Positions 16,292-26,189 are shown, counted from the stretch's first letter. The stretch: DNA of 64,000 nt from Candidatus Kryptobacter tengchongensis (GCA_001485605.1 FAON01000007.1:62001-126000); one strand, 5' to 3'. Made by a program: numbers and translations. Notes: generated by a model from the letters alone, not told the origin.

Positions 16292-17322
16292 AACAAAAAA
16301 GAATTCTCGTCATAAGACCAGATAGAGTTGGAGATGTTGTGCTCGCAACCCCATTGTTAAGAGAGTTAAGAAAAACATTCCCTGATTCCTTTATAGCTGT
16401 GATGGTTCGCCCTTATACAAAAGACATCCTTCTAAATAACCCAAACATCAATGAGATAATAATTGATGATTTTGAAAAGGAGCACAAAGGCTGGAAAGGT
16501 TTCTGGAAACAGGTTTTAAAATTGAGAAAATATAAATTTAACATCGCCCTTCATCTACTACCAACACAAAGACACGCATGGATGACCTTCTTCGCAGGGA
16601 TAAAAACAAGAATAAATGTCGGAATTAAATTTTACGGAGTCTTAACCTTTATGAAGTATGTCAGTAGAAATAAGTATATACCCATAAGACACGAAGCTGA
16701 TTACTCACTTGACCTTGGAAGAAAAATTGGAGTTAAAAGCGATAATATTGAACCAGAAATTTTCTTAAGCTATGAAGAAATTGAATACGCAAAAAAACTT
16801 GTGCCTAAAAACAACGATGAAATTATAATTGGAATAAATCCACTTAGCGGAAAATCTTCACCAAATTGGGAAATTGAAAAATATATTGATCTTGCTAAGA
16901 AAATTCTTGAGGAAATCCCTGAATCAATAATTTATGTCAACCTTCACAACGATTTAGACGCATTAACCAAATTTAAATCTCTTAAATCAAGCAGAGTTAA
17001 TTTCATCTACAACGTTTCTCTTCGTGAATTGATTCTTTATATATCAAGATTTGATCTTCTCATTTCTTCAAGCACTGGTGCAATGCATATAGCCTCTGCT
17101 TTAAAAGTTCCAACTGTGTCAATGTTTTGCCCTCTCCCAGCGTGTTCCCCAAATTTATGGGGTCCACTTGGAAATAAACATGAAATAATTTTACCATCAG
17201 AGAATTTCTGCAAGATAAACTGCCCTGGCGATCCCCATATTTGCGCATTTGGCGACGGTATTAAAGTTGATGATGTTCTAAAGGCGACATTAAAAATTTT
17301 AAACCATATCTCAGTAAAATAA
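16288..17322 (+). CDS. Glycosyltransferase family 9 (heptosyltransferase-like)
   Basis: A 344-residue GT9 enzyme, probably adding heptose or a related sugar to lipopolysaccharide. The N-terminal half starts RILVIRPDRVGDVVLATPLL, and the C-terminal half has GINPLSGKSSPNW and the donor-binding ISSSTGAMHIASALKVPTV. Unlike the GT9 protein at 547-1725 it has no Cys-rich N-terminal extension. It begins inside the stop of the DUF72 gene and is followed after 1 base by an acetyltransferase gene. Confidence 0.9.
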   Translation: MKQKRILVIRPDRVGDVVLATPLLRELRKTFPDSFIAVMVRPYTKDILLNNPNINEIIIDDFEKEHKGWKGFWKQVLKLRKYKFNIALHLLPTQRHAWMTFFAGIKTRINVGIKFYGVLTFMKYVSRNKYIPIRHEADYSLDLGRKIGVKSDNIEPEIFLSYEEIEYAKKLVPKNNDEIIIGINPLSGKSSPNWEIEKYIDLAKKILEEIPESIIYVNLHNDLDALTKFKSLKSSRVNFIYNVSLRELILYISRFDLLISSSTGAMHIASALKVPTVSMFCPLPACSPNLWGPLGNKHEIILPSENFCKINCPGDPHICAFGDGIKVDDVLKATLKILNHISVK

Positions 17323-17323
17323 A

Positions 17324-18535
17324 ATGAAAATTCGCCAAGCGAGGTCAATTGACATTGATGACATAACTTACATCATTTCCACTGCTTTTTTAATTTCAGA
17401 TTATCACGGCTTGCGGGAAAACATAATAGATAACCCGAGATACTCATATAAAGATATAATCGTCGTTGAGGATGGTGAGGAAATAATTGCCTGCACAAAG
17501 ATAATACCTTTGAAAGTTTCATTCAAAGGTAAAATAGTTGATTCTGGCGGAATATCAGCAGTCGCAGTCCTGCCTGAATACAGAAAACGTGGAATTGCAG
17601 ACATGATGTTAAAAGACGCCATTAGAAGAATGTTTAACGCAAATTATCCATTCTCACTTCTCTACCCATTTCAACATAGATTCTACAGAAAATATGGCTG
17701 GGAGTATATCGGTGCGACCATGCTCTATGAAATTGAACCTTCAAACATTCAACTTTTTAACGAAAGGTTCAATGTTAGAAAAATGAGAAATTCAGAACGA
17801 GAGAAAATCAAAAAAGTTTACGCTGAAAAAATTAAATCAACAAACTTTTCGCTCTGGCGAAGCGATTCCTTCTGGACACGAATTGTTTTTCCAAATTTCC
17901 CAAATCCGTATGTCTATGACGATGGCGAAATCAAAGGGTATGTATCATTTGAGATGAAAAAAAGCGAAAATTCGCAAATTGAAATTTATATAAAGGAACT
18001 TGTCGCTTTAACCCCAGACTCATATCGTGGGCTTTGGGGATTTTTTGCATCGCTTTCCGAACAGGTATCAAAAATTAAATACCTCGCCCCGCCTGATGAA
18101 CCTTTGTTTGATATCCTGATTGAACCAAGGGAAAAGGACTTTAAACGACCGTTCTTTGAATTCAAATCTTATGCTTCAATTTGCTCTGGATTTATGATGA
18201 GAGTTATAAACCTTGAAGAAGCCCTTAAACTGCTTACAACCGCAAACGCACCAAACGGTGAAGCAACAATAGAGATAAATGATACATTTTTACAAGAAAA
18301 CAACTTCACATTTAAAATTAGCGTTGAAAATCTAAATGTATATCTTCAAAAAACCAGCAAAATGCCAGATGTAAAAACAGACATCGCGACATTTTCCCAG
18401 ATAATTTCTGGCTTCTCAAAGCCAAGTTTGCTTTATCAAACAGGAAGGATACAGGGAAATGAAAAGGCTTTAAAATTTCTTGATTCCGTCTTCGCCGATT
18501 CTTTGCCTTTTATGTTTCAATTTGATATATTTTGA
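17324..18535 (+). CDS. GNAT acetyltransferase, Eis-like
   Basis: A 403-residue protein with an N-terminal GNAT domain: the acetyl-CoA loop VAVLPEYRKRGIADMML is clear, followed by the YPFQHRFYRKYGWE region typical of Eis (enhanced intracellular survival) proteins. The long C-terminal part (a second GNAT-like half plus sterol-carrier-like domain in Eis) ends with LPFMFQFDIF. Eis enzymes acetylate amines such as aminoglycosides or protein lysines; the substrate here is unknown. It starts 1 base after the GT9 gene, in the same operon. Confidence 0.87.
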   Translation: MKIRQARSIDIDDITYIISTAFLISDYHGLRENIIDNPRYSYKDIIVVEDGEEIIACTKIIPLKVSFKGKIVDSGGISAVAVLPEYRKRGIADMMLKDAIRRMFNANYPFSLLYPFQHRFYRKYGWEYIGATMLYEIEPSNIQLFNERFNVRKMRNSEREKIKKVYAEKIKSTNFSLWRSDSFWTRIVFPNFPNPYVYDDGEIKGYVSFEMKKSENSQIEIYIKELVALTPDSYRGLWGFFASLSEQVSKIKYLAPPDEPLFDILIEPREKDFKRPFFEFKSYASICSGFMMRVINLEEALKLLTTANAPNGEATIEINDTFLQENNFTFKISVENLNVYLQKTSKMPDVKTDIATFSQIISGFSKPSLLYQTGRIQGNEKALKFLDSVFADSLPFMFQFDIF

Positions 18536-18564
18536 ACAGTTTAAAAAATCAAAAGGTGAAAAAA

Positions 18565-19068
18565 ATGAGAATTATTTTAATTTTACTTACCGCAATCTTT
18601 TTCGCAGGTCTCACATTTAACATTCAAGATAAAAAAGAGCTAAAATGGTATTCATTTTCAGATGGATTGAAACTTGCAAAATCAGAAAATAAAAAGGTTT
18701 TGATAGATGTCTATACCGACTGGTGCGAATGGTGTAAAAAGATGGATGAAGAAGTTTATACAAATTCAACTGTGAAAAATTATATTGCTTCAAAATTTGT
18801 CCTGATAAAATTAAATGCGGAATCGGAGAAAAAACATATTTTTGAAGGTCGTGAATACAGCGAAATGGAGCTTGCTTATATCTTTGGAGTTGAAGGTTTC
18901 CCAACGACAATTTTCATTCGTGAGGATATGCAACCAATTACAGCAGTTCCAGGATATTTTCCAGCGGAGGTCTTTATGAAAATTTTGACATTTATAGGAG
19001 ATGATTACTACCTTAAAATGAGCTTTGACGACTACCTTGAGAAAACAGGCGGATTGCCAAAGAATTAA
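18565..19068 (+). CDS. Exported thioredoxin-like protein (DUF255/thioredoxin_7)
   Basis: A 167-residue protein with a signal peptide (MRIILILLTAIFFAGLTF) and a thioredoxin fold carrying WCEWC in DVYTDWCEWCKKMDEEVY. The cis-proline region is VEGFPTTIFIRED. It likely acts on thiols in the periplasm. The ATG at 18565 follows AAAAGGTGAAAA, a good ribosome-binding site, and is preferred over the upstream in-frame TTG. It is the last gene of the plus-strand group and converges, with a 4-base overlap, on the gene at 19065. Confidence 0.87.
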   Translation: MRIILILLTAIFFAGLTFNIQDKKELKWYSFSDGLKLAKSENKKVLIDVYTDWCEWCKKMDEEVYTNSTVKNYIASKFVLIKLNAESEKKHIFEGREYSEMELAYIFGVEGFPTTIFIREDMQPITAVPGYFPAEVFMKILTFIGDDYYLKMSFDDYLEKTGGLPKN

Positions 19069-19286
19069 TCCGATTCCATCATCTTTTCAAAAACAACATT
19101 CAATCCTTTCTGACTGTATCTGTCAAGGTTTTTTTCAAGAAGCCCGAGCAAAACTTCACGTTCAAGGTTGAATTTTTCAATCTTCGGGACTTCAAGGTTT
19201 CCAGTAAATTCTATATAGAAATACTTGCCTTTTTCGTTCCCGAAAATTACAAGTCGGCTATCCTTTGTTTCAGCAATAAATGTCAT
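19065..19286 (-). CDS. Small hypothetical protein, 73 aa
   Basis: I do not recognise this family. It is a 73-residue soluble protein with predicted beta strands in the first half (RLVIFGNEKGKYFYIEF) and a helical C-terminus. It ends with a 4-base convergent overlap on the thioredoxin-like gene and is divergent from trmH. Amino-acid use is like that of its neighbours, so I judge it probably coding. Confidence 0.6.
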   Translation of the reverse strand: MTFIAETKDSRLVIFGNEKGKYFYIEFTGNLEVPKIEKFNLEREVLLGLLEKNLDRYSQKGLNVVFEKMMESD

Positions 19287-19376
19287 CTCTGGGCTAACAG
19301 ATTTGTTTTCTTATTTTTTTCGGAAACCTAATTTAATTACTTTAACAAAAAGGGAGAAAATTAAAATTCCCTAAAA

Positions 19377-19928
19377 ATGCGAAAACTTACCCCACTTGAG
19401 ATTGAAAAGAAAAGGCACACGCTTGAAGAACTAAAAACAATTGAGCGACATCCAATTTATGTCCTGCTTGATAACATAAGAAGTGTCTACAATGTAGGTT
19501 CAATTTTCAGAACGAGCGACGCTGCGCTCATAAAAAAACTCTACTTAACTGGCTATACTCCACATCCACCAAGAAAAGATATTGAAAAAACAGCACTTGG
19601 GGCAATTGAAAGTGTCCCCTGGGAATATCACAAAAACCCAATTGACATAATAAAATTGCTAAAACAAGAAGATGTTAAAATTGTCGCGCTTGAAATAACC
19701 GATGCCAGCATACCTTACTATGAGATAAAACCAAGTCACTTTCCACTTTGTCTTGTGATAGGGAATGAAATCACTGGAATTTCTGATGAGGTTCTTTCTA
19801 TGTGTGACATATCAATTGAAATACCACAATTTGGGATAAAACATTCGCTTAATGTTGCTGTCGCTTATGGGATAGCAGTTTATGAACTTGTGAAAATTTA
19901 CAGGACATATCACGCAAGCGTGAAATAA
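19377..19928 (+). CDS. TrmH/SpoU-family RNA 2'-O-methyltransferase
   Basis: A 183-residue SPOUT methyltransferase expected to methylate a ribose 2'-OH in tRNA or rRNA using S-adenosylmethionine. The three SpoU motifs are present: NIRSVYNVGSIFRTSDA, LVIGNEITGIS and IPQFGIKHSLNVAVAYGI. The length fits a stand-alone catalytic domain with a short N-terminal extension. The target nucleotide cannot be told. Its 3' end overlaps the convergent gene at 19910 by 19 bases. Confidence 0.92.
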   Translation: MRKLTPLEIEKKRHTLEELKTIERHPIYVLLDNIRSVYNVGSIFRTSDAALIKKLYLTGYTPHPPRKDIEKTALGAIESVPWEYHKNPIDIIKLLKQEDVKIVALEITDASIPYYEIKPSHFPLCLVIGNEITGISDEVLSMCDISIEIPQFGIKHSLNVAVAYGIAVYELVKIYRTYHASVK

Positions 19929-20545
19929 TCCCCTCCGTCAGCAATGTGAATTTTTAAAACACCAGCCCTTACGAGATTAACAAGGATATCAGACGCTTCA
20001 TCCTCACTTATCTTGACAAGTTTGCTAAACTCCTTCACAGTTATTCTGCCGAAATTATCAAGGTAATTCAAAAGTCGCCTTTCCCTTTCTCCAATTGTTA
20101 TTCTCAGCGGTTGTTCATCTTTCTCGCATTTTAAAAGTTTCACCATCTCATCACTGGCTATGACATTTTGAGAACCAAGCCTTATAAAAACCTTTCCAGC
20201 ATCCCCATTTGAGCTGACAAGATAATGTGGTTTCGTTTCGCTTCTTTCAACAGTCACCACGATAACATCTTTGCCTTCAAATTCCAGAATTTCAATCTTC
20301 GGCTCTATCGGCGGATAACAGTGTTCCCTTGCTGCTGTAAAAATCAAATCAATCTCCTCCTTTTCACTGTTAACACCAACCACACTACCATCATCATCAA
20401 TTCCAAAAATTAAAACCCCTCCATGAGTATTTGCAAACGCAATCATAGCTTTTGCAATTTTCTCAGGCGATGAAACCTTTCTTTTAAACTCAACTGTTAA
20501 TCCTTCCCCCTCAAATAGAATATTACTCAATTGCTCTGGGCTCAT
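19910..20545 (-). CDS. AlbA_2/Schlafen-type domain protein with winged helix
   Basis: A 211-residue protein with an AlbA_2 (divergent AAA_4, Schlafen-like) domain at residues ~8-135, recognised by EGEGLTVEFKRKV, AMIAFANTHGGVLIFGI and GKVFIRLGSQN. A C-terminal winged-helix-like segment (~150-211) suggests DNA or RNA binding. Such proteins are often regulators or parts of defence systems, but the function is unknown. It begins inside the end of mtgA (23-base overlap), so it is the last gene of the rel-ruvX-mtgA operon. Confidence 0.8.
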   Translation of the reverse strand: MSPEQLSNILFEGEGLTVEFKRKVSSPEKIAKAMIAFANTHGGVLIFGIDDDGSVVGVNSEKEEIDLIFTAAREHCYPPIEPKIEILEFEGKDVIVVTVERSETKPHYLVSSNGDAGKVFIRLGSQNVIASDEMVKLLKCEKDEQPLRITIGERERRLLNYLDNFGRITVKEFSKLVKISEDEASDILVNLVRAGVLKIHIADGGDYFTLA

Positions 20546-21251
20546 CTGATACCCCCTCTTTTATTTTTGCCCTTGCGATCATTCTATTCAAAATTATCTT
20601 GCTTCTCCATGAAACAAATCTTTTATTTGAATTTGGAGTATACCGCAATGGACTTGGAATTATTGAAGCAAGCCGAGCTGCTTCCTCCATCGTCAACTCA
20701 GATGCAGATTTACCAAAATACTTTCTTGAAGCCGATTCAACCCCAAAAATCCCATCACCAAGCTCAATTATATTCAAATAGATCTCAAGAATCCTTCTCT
20801 TTGAAAGCTTTTGTTCTATTCTAAAAGCGATTATAACTTCCGCAAGCTTTCTTAATGGATCTCTTGAAGTTGAAAGGAATAAATTTTTCGCAACTTGCAT
20901 CGTTATGGTGCTCGCACCTCTCGCAATTCTCCCACGCTGAAGATTTTTTTTGATTGATTCCCTAACCTCATACCAATCAACCCCCTGATGGTCAAAAAAA
21001 CTCGCATCTTCAGATACAATCACTGCTTCTATTAAATATGGAGAAACCTTTGAAATCGGTATCCAGACTTGATTTATACGATATGATTTCCCTTCTCTCC
21101 TCGCCTCCTCCATTCGTTGTTTCATAAGCGCTGTCATCTTCGGATTTTCATACTTAAGATTTTCAATCTCTCTGTCAATCCTGATAAATTCATAAATCAA
21201 ATAGCCCAGAAATAATAAAACTACAAAAAAAGCAAGCAACTTAAATTTCAT
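20523..21251 (-). CDS. mtgA: Monofunctional peptidoglycan glycosyltransferase
   Basis: A 242-residue GT51 enzyme that polymerises lipid II into glycan strands at the outer face of the inner membrane. One N-terminal membrane anchor (~3-22) is followed by the GT51 motifs EDASFFDHQGVDW (catalytic Glu), GRIARGASTITMQVAKNLF, RKLAEVIIAFRIEQKLSKRRILEIYLN and the GVESASRKYFGK segment. No transpeptidase domain follows. It overlaps the ruvX stop by 4 bases (ATGA). Confidence 0.92.
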   Translation of the reverse strand: MKFKLLAFFVVLLFLGYLIYEFIRIDREIENLKYENPKMTALMKQRMEEARREGKSYRINQVWIPISKVSPYLIEAVIVSEDASFFDHQGVDWYEVRESIKKNLQRGRIARGASTITMQVAKNLFLSTSRDPLRKLAEVIIAFRIEQKLSKRRILEIYLNIIELGDGIFGVESASRKYFGKSASELTMEEAARLASIIPSPLRYTPNSNKRFVSWRSKIILNRMIARAKIKEGVSDEPRAIE

Positions 21252-21676
21252 TCTACCCCATCAAATTTCTCTTTGTTTTTCAAAAAATCAAGATAACTTT
21301 GCAAAATTAAGGTGGCAGAGATAATATCATCAAAGATTTTCTCTTTTCTCTTCTTCTTTTTCAGATTCATTTCAATCTTTGCCCTTTGAGCGATCTTCGT
21401 GGTAAATCTTTCGTCCCATTTGACGATATCAATTTTCAATTTTGACTTAAGTTTATCAACGAATTTTAAAACCTCATTTGTCTTACTTGAATATCTCCCA
21501 CTCAAACTTATCGGCAAACCGACAACAATTAATTTGACATCATATTTAAAACAAATATCTTTTACCTTATCAAAAAATTCGGGATTGTTTTCAAGAACAA
21601 GCAAGCCTTGGGCAATTGTCAAAGTTGGGTCGCTGATGGAGATCCCAATTCTTTTACTTCCGAAGTCAATCCCCAT
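21248..21676 (-). CDS. ruvX: RuvX/YqgF, putative Holliday-junction resolvase or rRNA nuclease
   Basis: A 142-residue RNase H-fold protein of the YqgF family, which processes the 16S rRNA precursor and may act on Holliday junctions. It opens MGIDFGSKRIGISISD with the first catalytic Asp, and has VVGLPISLSG, WDERFTT and the terminal DDIISATLILQSYL motif. The ATG at 21676 sits behind GGGTAGG and lies 17 bases after the relA/spoT stop; the frame is open further upstream, but that would extend into the relA/spoT gene. Confidence 0.92.
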   Translation of the reverse strand: MGIDFGSKRIGISISDPTLTIAQGLLVLENNPEFFDKVKDICFKYDVKLIVVGLPISLSGRYSSKTNEVLKFVDKLKSKLKIDIVKWDERFTTKIAQRAKIEMNLKKKKRKEKIFDDIISATLILQSYLDFLKNKEKFDGVE

Positions 21677-21695
21677 TATCCTACCCGTAGAAGGT

Positions 21696-23891
21696 TTACT
21701 TTTCCTGGTATCTTGAGACACTGTAAACACTCTCAATTCTTCTTAATTTATCAATCAGAACATTCAAATGCTCAAGGTTTTTCACCTCAACTATTATAAT
21801 TCCACGGAAAATTGAATTTTGAGTTTCAATGTTAACAGCTTTTATATTTGTATTCTGATATCCTGAAATTACAGTTGTGATCTCTTTAAGCACTCCTGGT
21901 TTATCCTCGCCTTCAATTGCTATACCAACTGGAAAAGCCATCCCATCAAGTATGGTAGACCACACCACTTCAACAAATCTATCCTCGTCCTGTTCTTTTA
22001 ACCTTTCAACATTGATGCAGTCACGACGATGTATTTTTATCCCCTCACCTCTTGTTACAAAGCCAATGATATCATCCCCTGGAACAGGATGACAGCACTT
22101 CGCAAATGTATAAAGCAAATTGAAACCCGTTCCATCTATAACTATTGCCTTCTGTGGCTTTAAAATTTCGCCTATAACATTATCAATTACCTCTTTATCG
22201 TACTTTGTGGTTTCCTTTGCTTCTTGCCTTTCTTTAATTTTTCTTACAACATCAACCAAATCAAATTCGCCTTCTGCGATTCCAAGATAAAACTTTTGAA
22301 GATTATCAACCTTGTAAAGCTCCCTGACTATTTTTAAAAGTTCATCATCGTTTATGTGTATTTTGCTTTTTCTAACCTTCTTTTCCCATATCTCTTTACC
22401 GATATCAACAAGCCGTCTTTTCTCCTCGTTTATCCATTTTCTTATCTGCGATTTCGCTTTTGATGTTACAACGAAGTTTAACCAATCTCTGCTCGGTAAG
22501 CGATGCTTACCCGTTATTATCTCAACTTGGTCACCCGTTTTAAGCTGATAATTAAGTGGGACGACTCTACCATTGACTTTAGCCCCGATACAGCGAAGCC
22601 CGATTTCAGTATGGATTTCAAAAGCAAAATCAACAGGTGTTGCACCCCTTGGCAAAATTTTCAAATCTCCTTTCGGCGTGAAAACATAAATTTCATCCTG
22701 ATAAAGATTAAGTTTAAGATCTTCAACAAACTCATTTATATCGGTTTGATTTTCAAGTATATCGCGAACCCATTTTATCCATTGCTCAAATTGTTTGTCT
22801 GTTTCCGTGATATTTTCTTTATATTTCCAGTGCGCAGCAAGTCCCTTCTCAGCGATCTCATGCATAGCGCGTGTTCTTATTTGAACCTCAACCATTTTTC
22901 CCTCAGGACCAATAACAGTTGTGTGAATTGAACGATAACCATTTGACTTTGGATTTGTTATGTAATCCTTAAATCTTTCTGGAACGGGTCTATATATATC
23001 CGTAACAATTCCATAAGCTGTCCAACAATCTGTTGTGTTATCCGTATCAAGTATAATTCGCACTGCAAATAGATCGTAAAGTTCTTCAAACGTTTTCCCT
23101 CTTTTAATCATTTTATTATAAATGCTATACAGATGCTTAGGGCGACCGTTTATCTCAAATTTAAATCCGCGTTCAGCGAGGGCTTTTTCAATTGGTTTTG
23201 CGAACTCTTTGATATATTCTTCTCTTTGTTTCCTTGTTTGAGCAACTCGTCTTGCTATGTCCTCATAAGCCTCTGGATTTAGATATTTAAACGCAAGATC
23301 TTCAAGTTCCCACTTTATTTGAGCAAGCCCAAATCTATGTGCAAGTGGAGCGTAAATTTCAAGCGTTTCCTTTGCGATCCTTCTTCTTTTATGTTCAGGA
23401 AGATATTCAAGCGTCCTCATATTATGAAGGCGGTCAGCAAACTTGACAAGAATTACTCTAATATCCGTTGAAAGAGCTATTAAAAGTTTACGATAATTTT
23501 CAGCTTCAACGACATTCCGAGTATCCGCCTCAAAAATTCCTGTTATTTTCGTAAGCCCATCAACAATTCTTGCTATCTTCTCCCCAAACTCCGCTTGTAT
23601 ATCTTCAATCGTAAAGCTTGTATCCTCAACTATGTCATGAAGAAGTGCGCTCGCAACGGATATATCATCAAGCGGGATCTCATTAGCAACAATCATTGCA
23701 ACCTCATAGGGATGATTAAAATAAGGTTCCCCAGATGCACGATAATTGTCCTTATGCGCATTGTAACTAAACCAGAAAGCCCGAGTTATAAGATCTTCAT
23801 TGAAATTTTTAAGGTTCTTCCTGCATACATCAAGAAGCTTCTTCAAATTAGCCTGATATTTATCTTGAATAACCAACATCTTTGTGATCAT
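21696..23891 (-). CDS. Bifunctional (p)ppGpp synthetase/hydrolase (RelA/SpoT)
   Basis: A 731-residue long RSH protein, the stringent-response enzyme that makes and degrades (p)ppGpp. The HD hydrolase domain (~45-200) keeps HDIVEDT and RLHNMRTLEYLP, so hydrolysis should be active. The synthetase domain (~230-370) has GYRSIHTTV. The TGS domain (~395-455), a helical/zinc-finger region (CCHPVPGDDIIGF) and a C-terminal ACT domain (~655-728) follow. The first ATG was chosen; an ATG 12 bases downstream is possible. Confidence 0.95.
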   Translation of the reverse strand: MITKMLVIQDKYQANLKKLLDVCRKNLKNFNEDLITRAFWFSYNAHKDNYRASGEPYFNHPYEVAMIVANEIPLDDISVASALLHDIVEDTSFTIEDIQAEFGEKIARIVDGLTKITGIFEADTRNVVEAENYRKLLIALSTDIRVILVKFADRLHNMRTLEYLPEHKRRRIAKETLEIYAPLAHRFGLAQIKWELEDLAFKYLNPEAYEDIARRVAQTRKQREEYIKEFAKPIEKALAERGFKFEINGRPKHLYSIYNKMIKRGKTFEELYDLFAVRIILDTDNTTDCWTAYGIVTDIYRPVPERFKDYITNPKSNGYRSIHTTVIGPEGKMVEVQIRTRAMHEIAEKGLAAHWKYKENITETDKQFEQWIKWVRDILENQTDINEFVEDLKLNLYQDEIYVFTPKGDLKILPRGATPVDFAFEIHTEIGLRCIGAKVNGRVVPLNYQLKTGDQVEIITGKHRLPSRDWLNFVVTSKAKSQIRKWINEEKRRLVDIGKEIWEKKVRKSKIHINDDELLKIVRELYKVDNLQKFYLGIAEGEFDLVDVVRKIKERQEAKETTKYDKEVIDNVIGEILKPQKAIVIDGTGFNLLYTFAKCCHPVPGDDIIGFVTRGEGIKIHRRDCINVERLKEQDEDRFVEVVWSTILDGMAFPVGIAIEGEDKPGVLKEITTVISGYQNTNIKAVNIETQNSIFRGIIIVEVKNLEHLNVLIDKLRRIESVYSVSRYQEK

Positions 23892-23982
23892 ATTTCATTT
23901 AACTCAAAAATAACTAACAAAAATTTGTTCAAAAAGTTCATTCATCTCTATTCAACTTTAAAATATACATTAATTCCCAAAA

Positions 23983-24013
23983 TTGCAACTGTGAAATGCT
24001 GTTTTTAAATTTT
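23983..24013 (+). promoter_or_regulatory. Candidate bshA promoter
   Basis: TTG (23983-23985), 20 nt, TAAATTTT (24006-24013), then about 27 nt to the ATG at 24041. It matches the TTG/TAAATT pattern seen ahead of ppiD, rtcB and ruvB. Confidence 0.4.
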
Positions 24014-24040
24014 TATAACAAAAAATTTATGAGGAAAACC

Positions 24041-25159
24041 ATGAAAATTGGAATCATATGTTATCCAACTTATGGTGGAAGCGGGGTCGTAGCAACAGAG
24101 CTTGGGAAAAACCTTGCCAGCAAAGGGCATGAAATTCACTTCATTTGCTACGCAATACCTATAAAACTAAATAAATTCCTTGCCAACATATACTTTCATG
24201 AAGTTGAACTCTACCAGTATCCATTGTTTGAATTCCCAATTTATACTGATGCCCTCGCAAGCAAAATCATAGATGTTGCGCGATTTAATAAACTTGATAT
24301 AATCCATGTTCATTACGCAATTCCACATGCAACAAGCGCTATCCTCGCAAAAATGATTCTCAACAATAAAATTAAAGTAATCACAACGCTCCATGGAACA
24401 GATATAACACTGGTGGGGCTTGAACCAAGCTTTACACCAGTTGTTAGGTTTGGAATTGAAGCAAGCGATGGCGTTACAGCGGTTTCAAAATATCTCCGTG
24501 AGACAACAATTTCAACATATAATATAAACCGTGAAATTGAAGTTATACCAAACTTTGTTGATACCGAAACATTTAAACCGAGTAAAAATCCTCAATTGAG
24601 AAAAAGAATTGCACCTAAGGATGAAAAAATCTTAATCCATGTTTCCAATTTCAGAAAAGTTAAGAGAGTTCAAGATGCTGTAAAGGTTTTTGATCTTGTG
24701 CGAAAAAAGATACCAAGCAAACTTGTTTTCGTCGGAGATGGACCCGAAAGAAGCGATGCGGAAAACCTCTGCAGACAACTTAAACTTTATGATGATGTTG
24801 TATTTTTGGGAAAACAAGAAGCGTTACACGAGATTTTGTGCTCTGCAGATATATTTCTTCTCCCAAGCCAAATGGAAAGCTTTGGGCTTTCTGCACTTGA
24901 AGCTATGAGCTGTGGCATTCCCGTTATAGCAACTAATGTTGGCGGAATCCCCGAGGTTGTTCTTCACGGTGAAACAGGCTATCTAACAGAAGTCGGAAAT
25001 GTTGAAAGAATGGCTTCGTATGTTATTGAACTCCTTGAGGATGAGAACAAATACAGGGAATTTTCAGAAAAAGCACGGGAAAGAGCAGAAAAACTTTTTG
25101 ACAAAAATTTGATAATTCCAAAATATGAAATCTTCTATGAAAAAATTTTAAATCAGTAA
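24041..25159 (+). CDS. bshA: BshA, N-acetylglucosaminyl-malate synthase (bacillithiol)
   Basis: A 372-residue GT4 glycosyltransferase that joins UDP-GlcNAc and L-malate, the first step of bacillithiol synthesis. The opening [22 protein letters not shown] is the BshA signature, followed by [24 protein letters not shown] and, in the C-terminal half, [15 protein letters not shown] and the E-x7-E motif in [20 protein letters not shown]. The ATG at 24041 has a good GAGGAAAACC ribosome-binding site. bshB and bshC are not in the window. Bacillithiol would be the low-molecular-weight thiol serving the thiol systems seen nearby. Confidence 0.93.
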   Translation: MKIGIICYPTYGGSGVVATELGKNLASKGHEIHFICYAIPIKLNKFLANIYFHEVELYQYPLFEFPIYTDALASKIIDVARFNKLDIIHVHYAIPHATSAILAKMILNNKIKVITTLHGTDITLVGLEPSFTPVVRFGIEASDGVTAVSKYLRETTISTYNINREIEVIPNFVDTETFKPSKNPQLRKRIAPKDEKILIHVSNFRKVKRVQDAVKVFDLVRKKIPSKLVFVGDGPERSDAENLCRQLKLYDDVVFLGKQEALHEILCSADIFLLPSQMESFGLSALEAMSCGIPVIATNVGGIPEVVLHGETGYLTEVGNVERMASYVIELLEDENKYREFSEKARERAEKLFDKNLIIPKYEIFYEKILNQ

Positions 25160-25163
25160 ATTT

Positions 25164-25631
25164 TTAAAATCTTCTCCTCATTCTCTCCCTCTGCATCTCA
25201 CGCACTGTCTCCATAAATTCACGTCTAAAATTTCTCTCAAAAACTATAACTTGAGCTATCTGTTGATCCGTCAAAATTTCTTTTAGCTCCTTGTAAAAAT
25301 TCAAACGCAGTTCATATTCCTTTTTCCCAAGATCAATTAACTCTTGAATTGCCCTATCATACCCATCCTTATCCCCTTTTCTCAATTTTGCCTCAATTTC
25401 ATTTACAATTCTCTCCCTCTCAACTTCAATCGCATCAATATCATTAGAAAATTTTGTATACCTACTTAAAAACTTAACAGATGTTTGCTCATCAAGTTTT
25501 AAAATTTCAAGAAGGCGAACCTTCTTAAATTCAAGTATTCGTTCCCTCCACCTTTGACCCATAAAACCCTGCGAAAACGAAGACATAACTAAAAAAGCAA
25601 TCATCCCGAAAACTAAAATCGTCTTTCTCAT
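25164..25631 (-). CDS. Exported helical protein, Spy/CpxP-like
   Basis: A 155-residue protein with a signal peptide (MRKTILVFGMIAFLVMSSFSQ) and a charged, almost wholly helical mature part. The EILTDQQIAQVIVFE segment resembles the LTxxQ motif of Spy/CpxP periplasmic chaperones, which respond to envelope or metal stress. It lies 9 bases after an anti-sigma gene and so is probably part of that sigma regulon. The family call rests on general features and is moderate. Confidence 0.7.
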   Translation of the reverse strand: MRKTILVFGMIAFLVMSSFSQGFMGQRWRERILEFKKVRLLEILKLDEQTSVKFLSRYTKFSNDIDAIEVERERIVNEIEAKLRKGDKDGYDRAIQELIDLGKKEYELRLNFYKELKEILTDQQIAQVIVFERNFRREFMETVREMQRERMRRRF

Positions 25632-25640
25632 TTTGAAAAT

Positions 25641-26189
25641 TCAAAATTTGTTTGAAATCCTTTTTAAAACTTCATCAATATCAATGTTGCGATAGTCATA
25701 ATTTACTTCATCAAGATTGGGAATCTGATACTTATCATAGAGGTAAAAAATTGCCTGTTCAATTGTTTCACTATTTAGATCATCAAAATCAGACGGTTTT
25801 ATTAAAACTCCCGTCATCTCAAAATTTGGAACCTGCGAAAAGTAAATTTCATCACGACTCACAAACAAATCTGATAACCCAATCCCTAACAAAAAACCAA
25901 TTATTATAACCGCAATAGATGGAGCAACGAAAACAGGTTTCAAGGCAAGAAGTTTAACATTTTTTTCACGCTCAACAATTTTGCGTTTCACCCGACTGAG
26001 AAAATTTGACCAGTAAAATTCCGTCGGCTCTTCAACCTCATATTCGCTTAAAATTGAAACGACTTCCTTTATTTGCTCAAGCTCAATCCTACAACTTTCA
26101 CATACCTCAAGATGTTTTGCTATCTCTTCAGATTCTAACTTCCCAGTTGCATAATCAACAAGGTTATTTTTGACTTCATTGCATTTCAT
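25641..26189 (-). CDS. Membrane anti-sigma factor (zinc-finger type)
   Basis: A 182-residue anti-sigma factor with N-terminal zinc motif (C3, then HLEVCESC) in the cytoplasm, one membrane helix (~92-112, IAVIIIGFLLGIGLSDLFV) and a short periplasmic tail. The gene overlaps the end of its sigma factor gene by 14 bases, which fixes their partnership. The Spy-like gene downstream suggests envelope stress as the input. Confidence 0.87.
   Translation of the reverse strand: MKCNEVKNNLVDYATGKLESEEIAKHLEVCESCRIELEQIKEVVSILSEYEVEEPTEFYWSNFLSRVKRKIVEREKNVKLLALKPVFVAPSIAVIIIGFLLGIGLSDLFVSRDEIYFSQVPNFEMTGVLIKPSDFDDLNSETIEQAIFYLYDKYQIPNLDEVNYDYRNIDIDEVLKRISNKF

Noticed and set aside
21676-21736. Upstream start for ruvX inside the relA/spoT gene
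   Set aside because: The ATG at 21676 has its own GGGTAGG site and gives the normal RuvX N-terminus.
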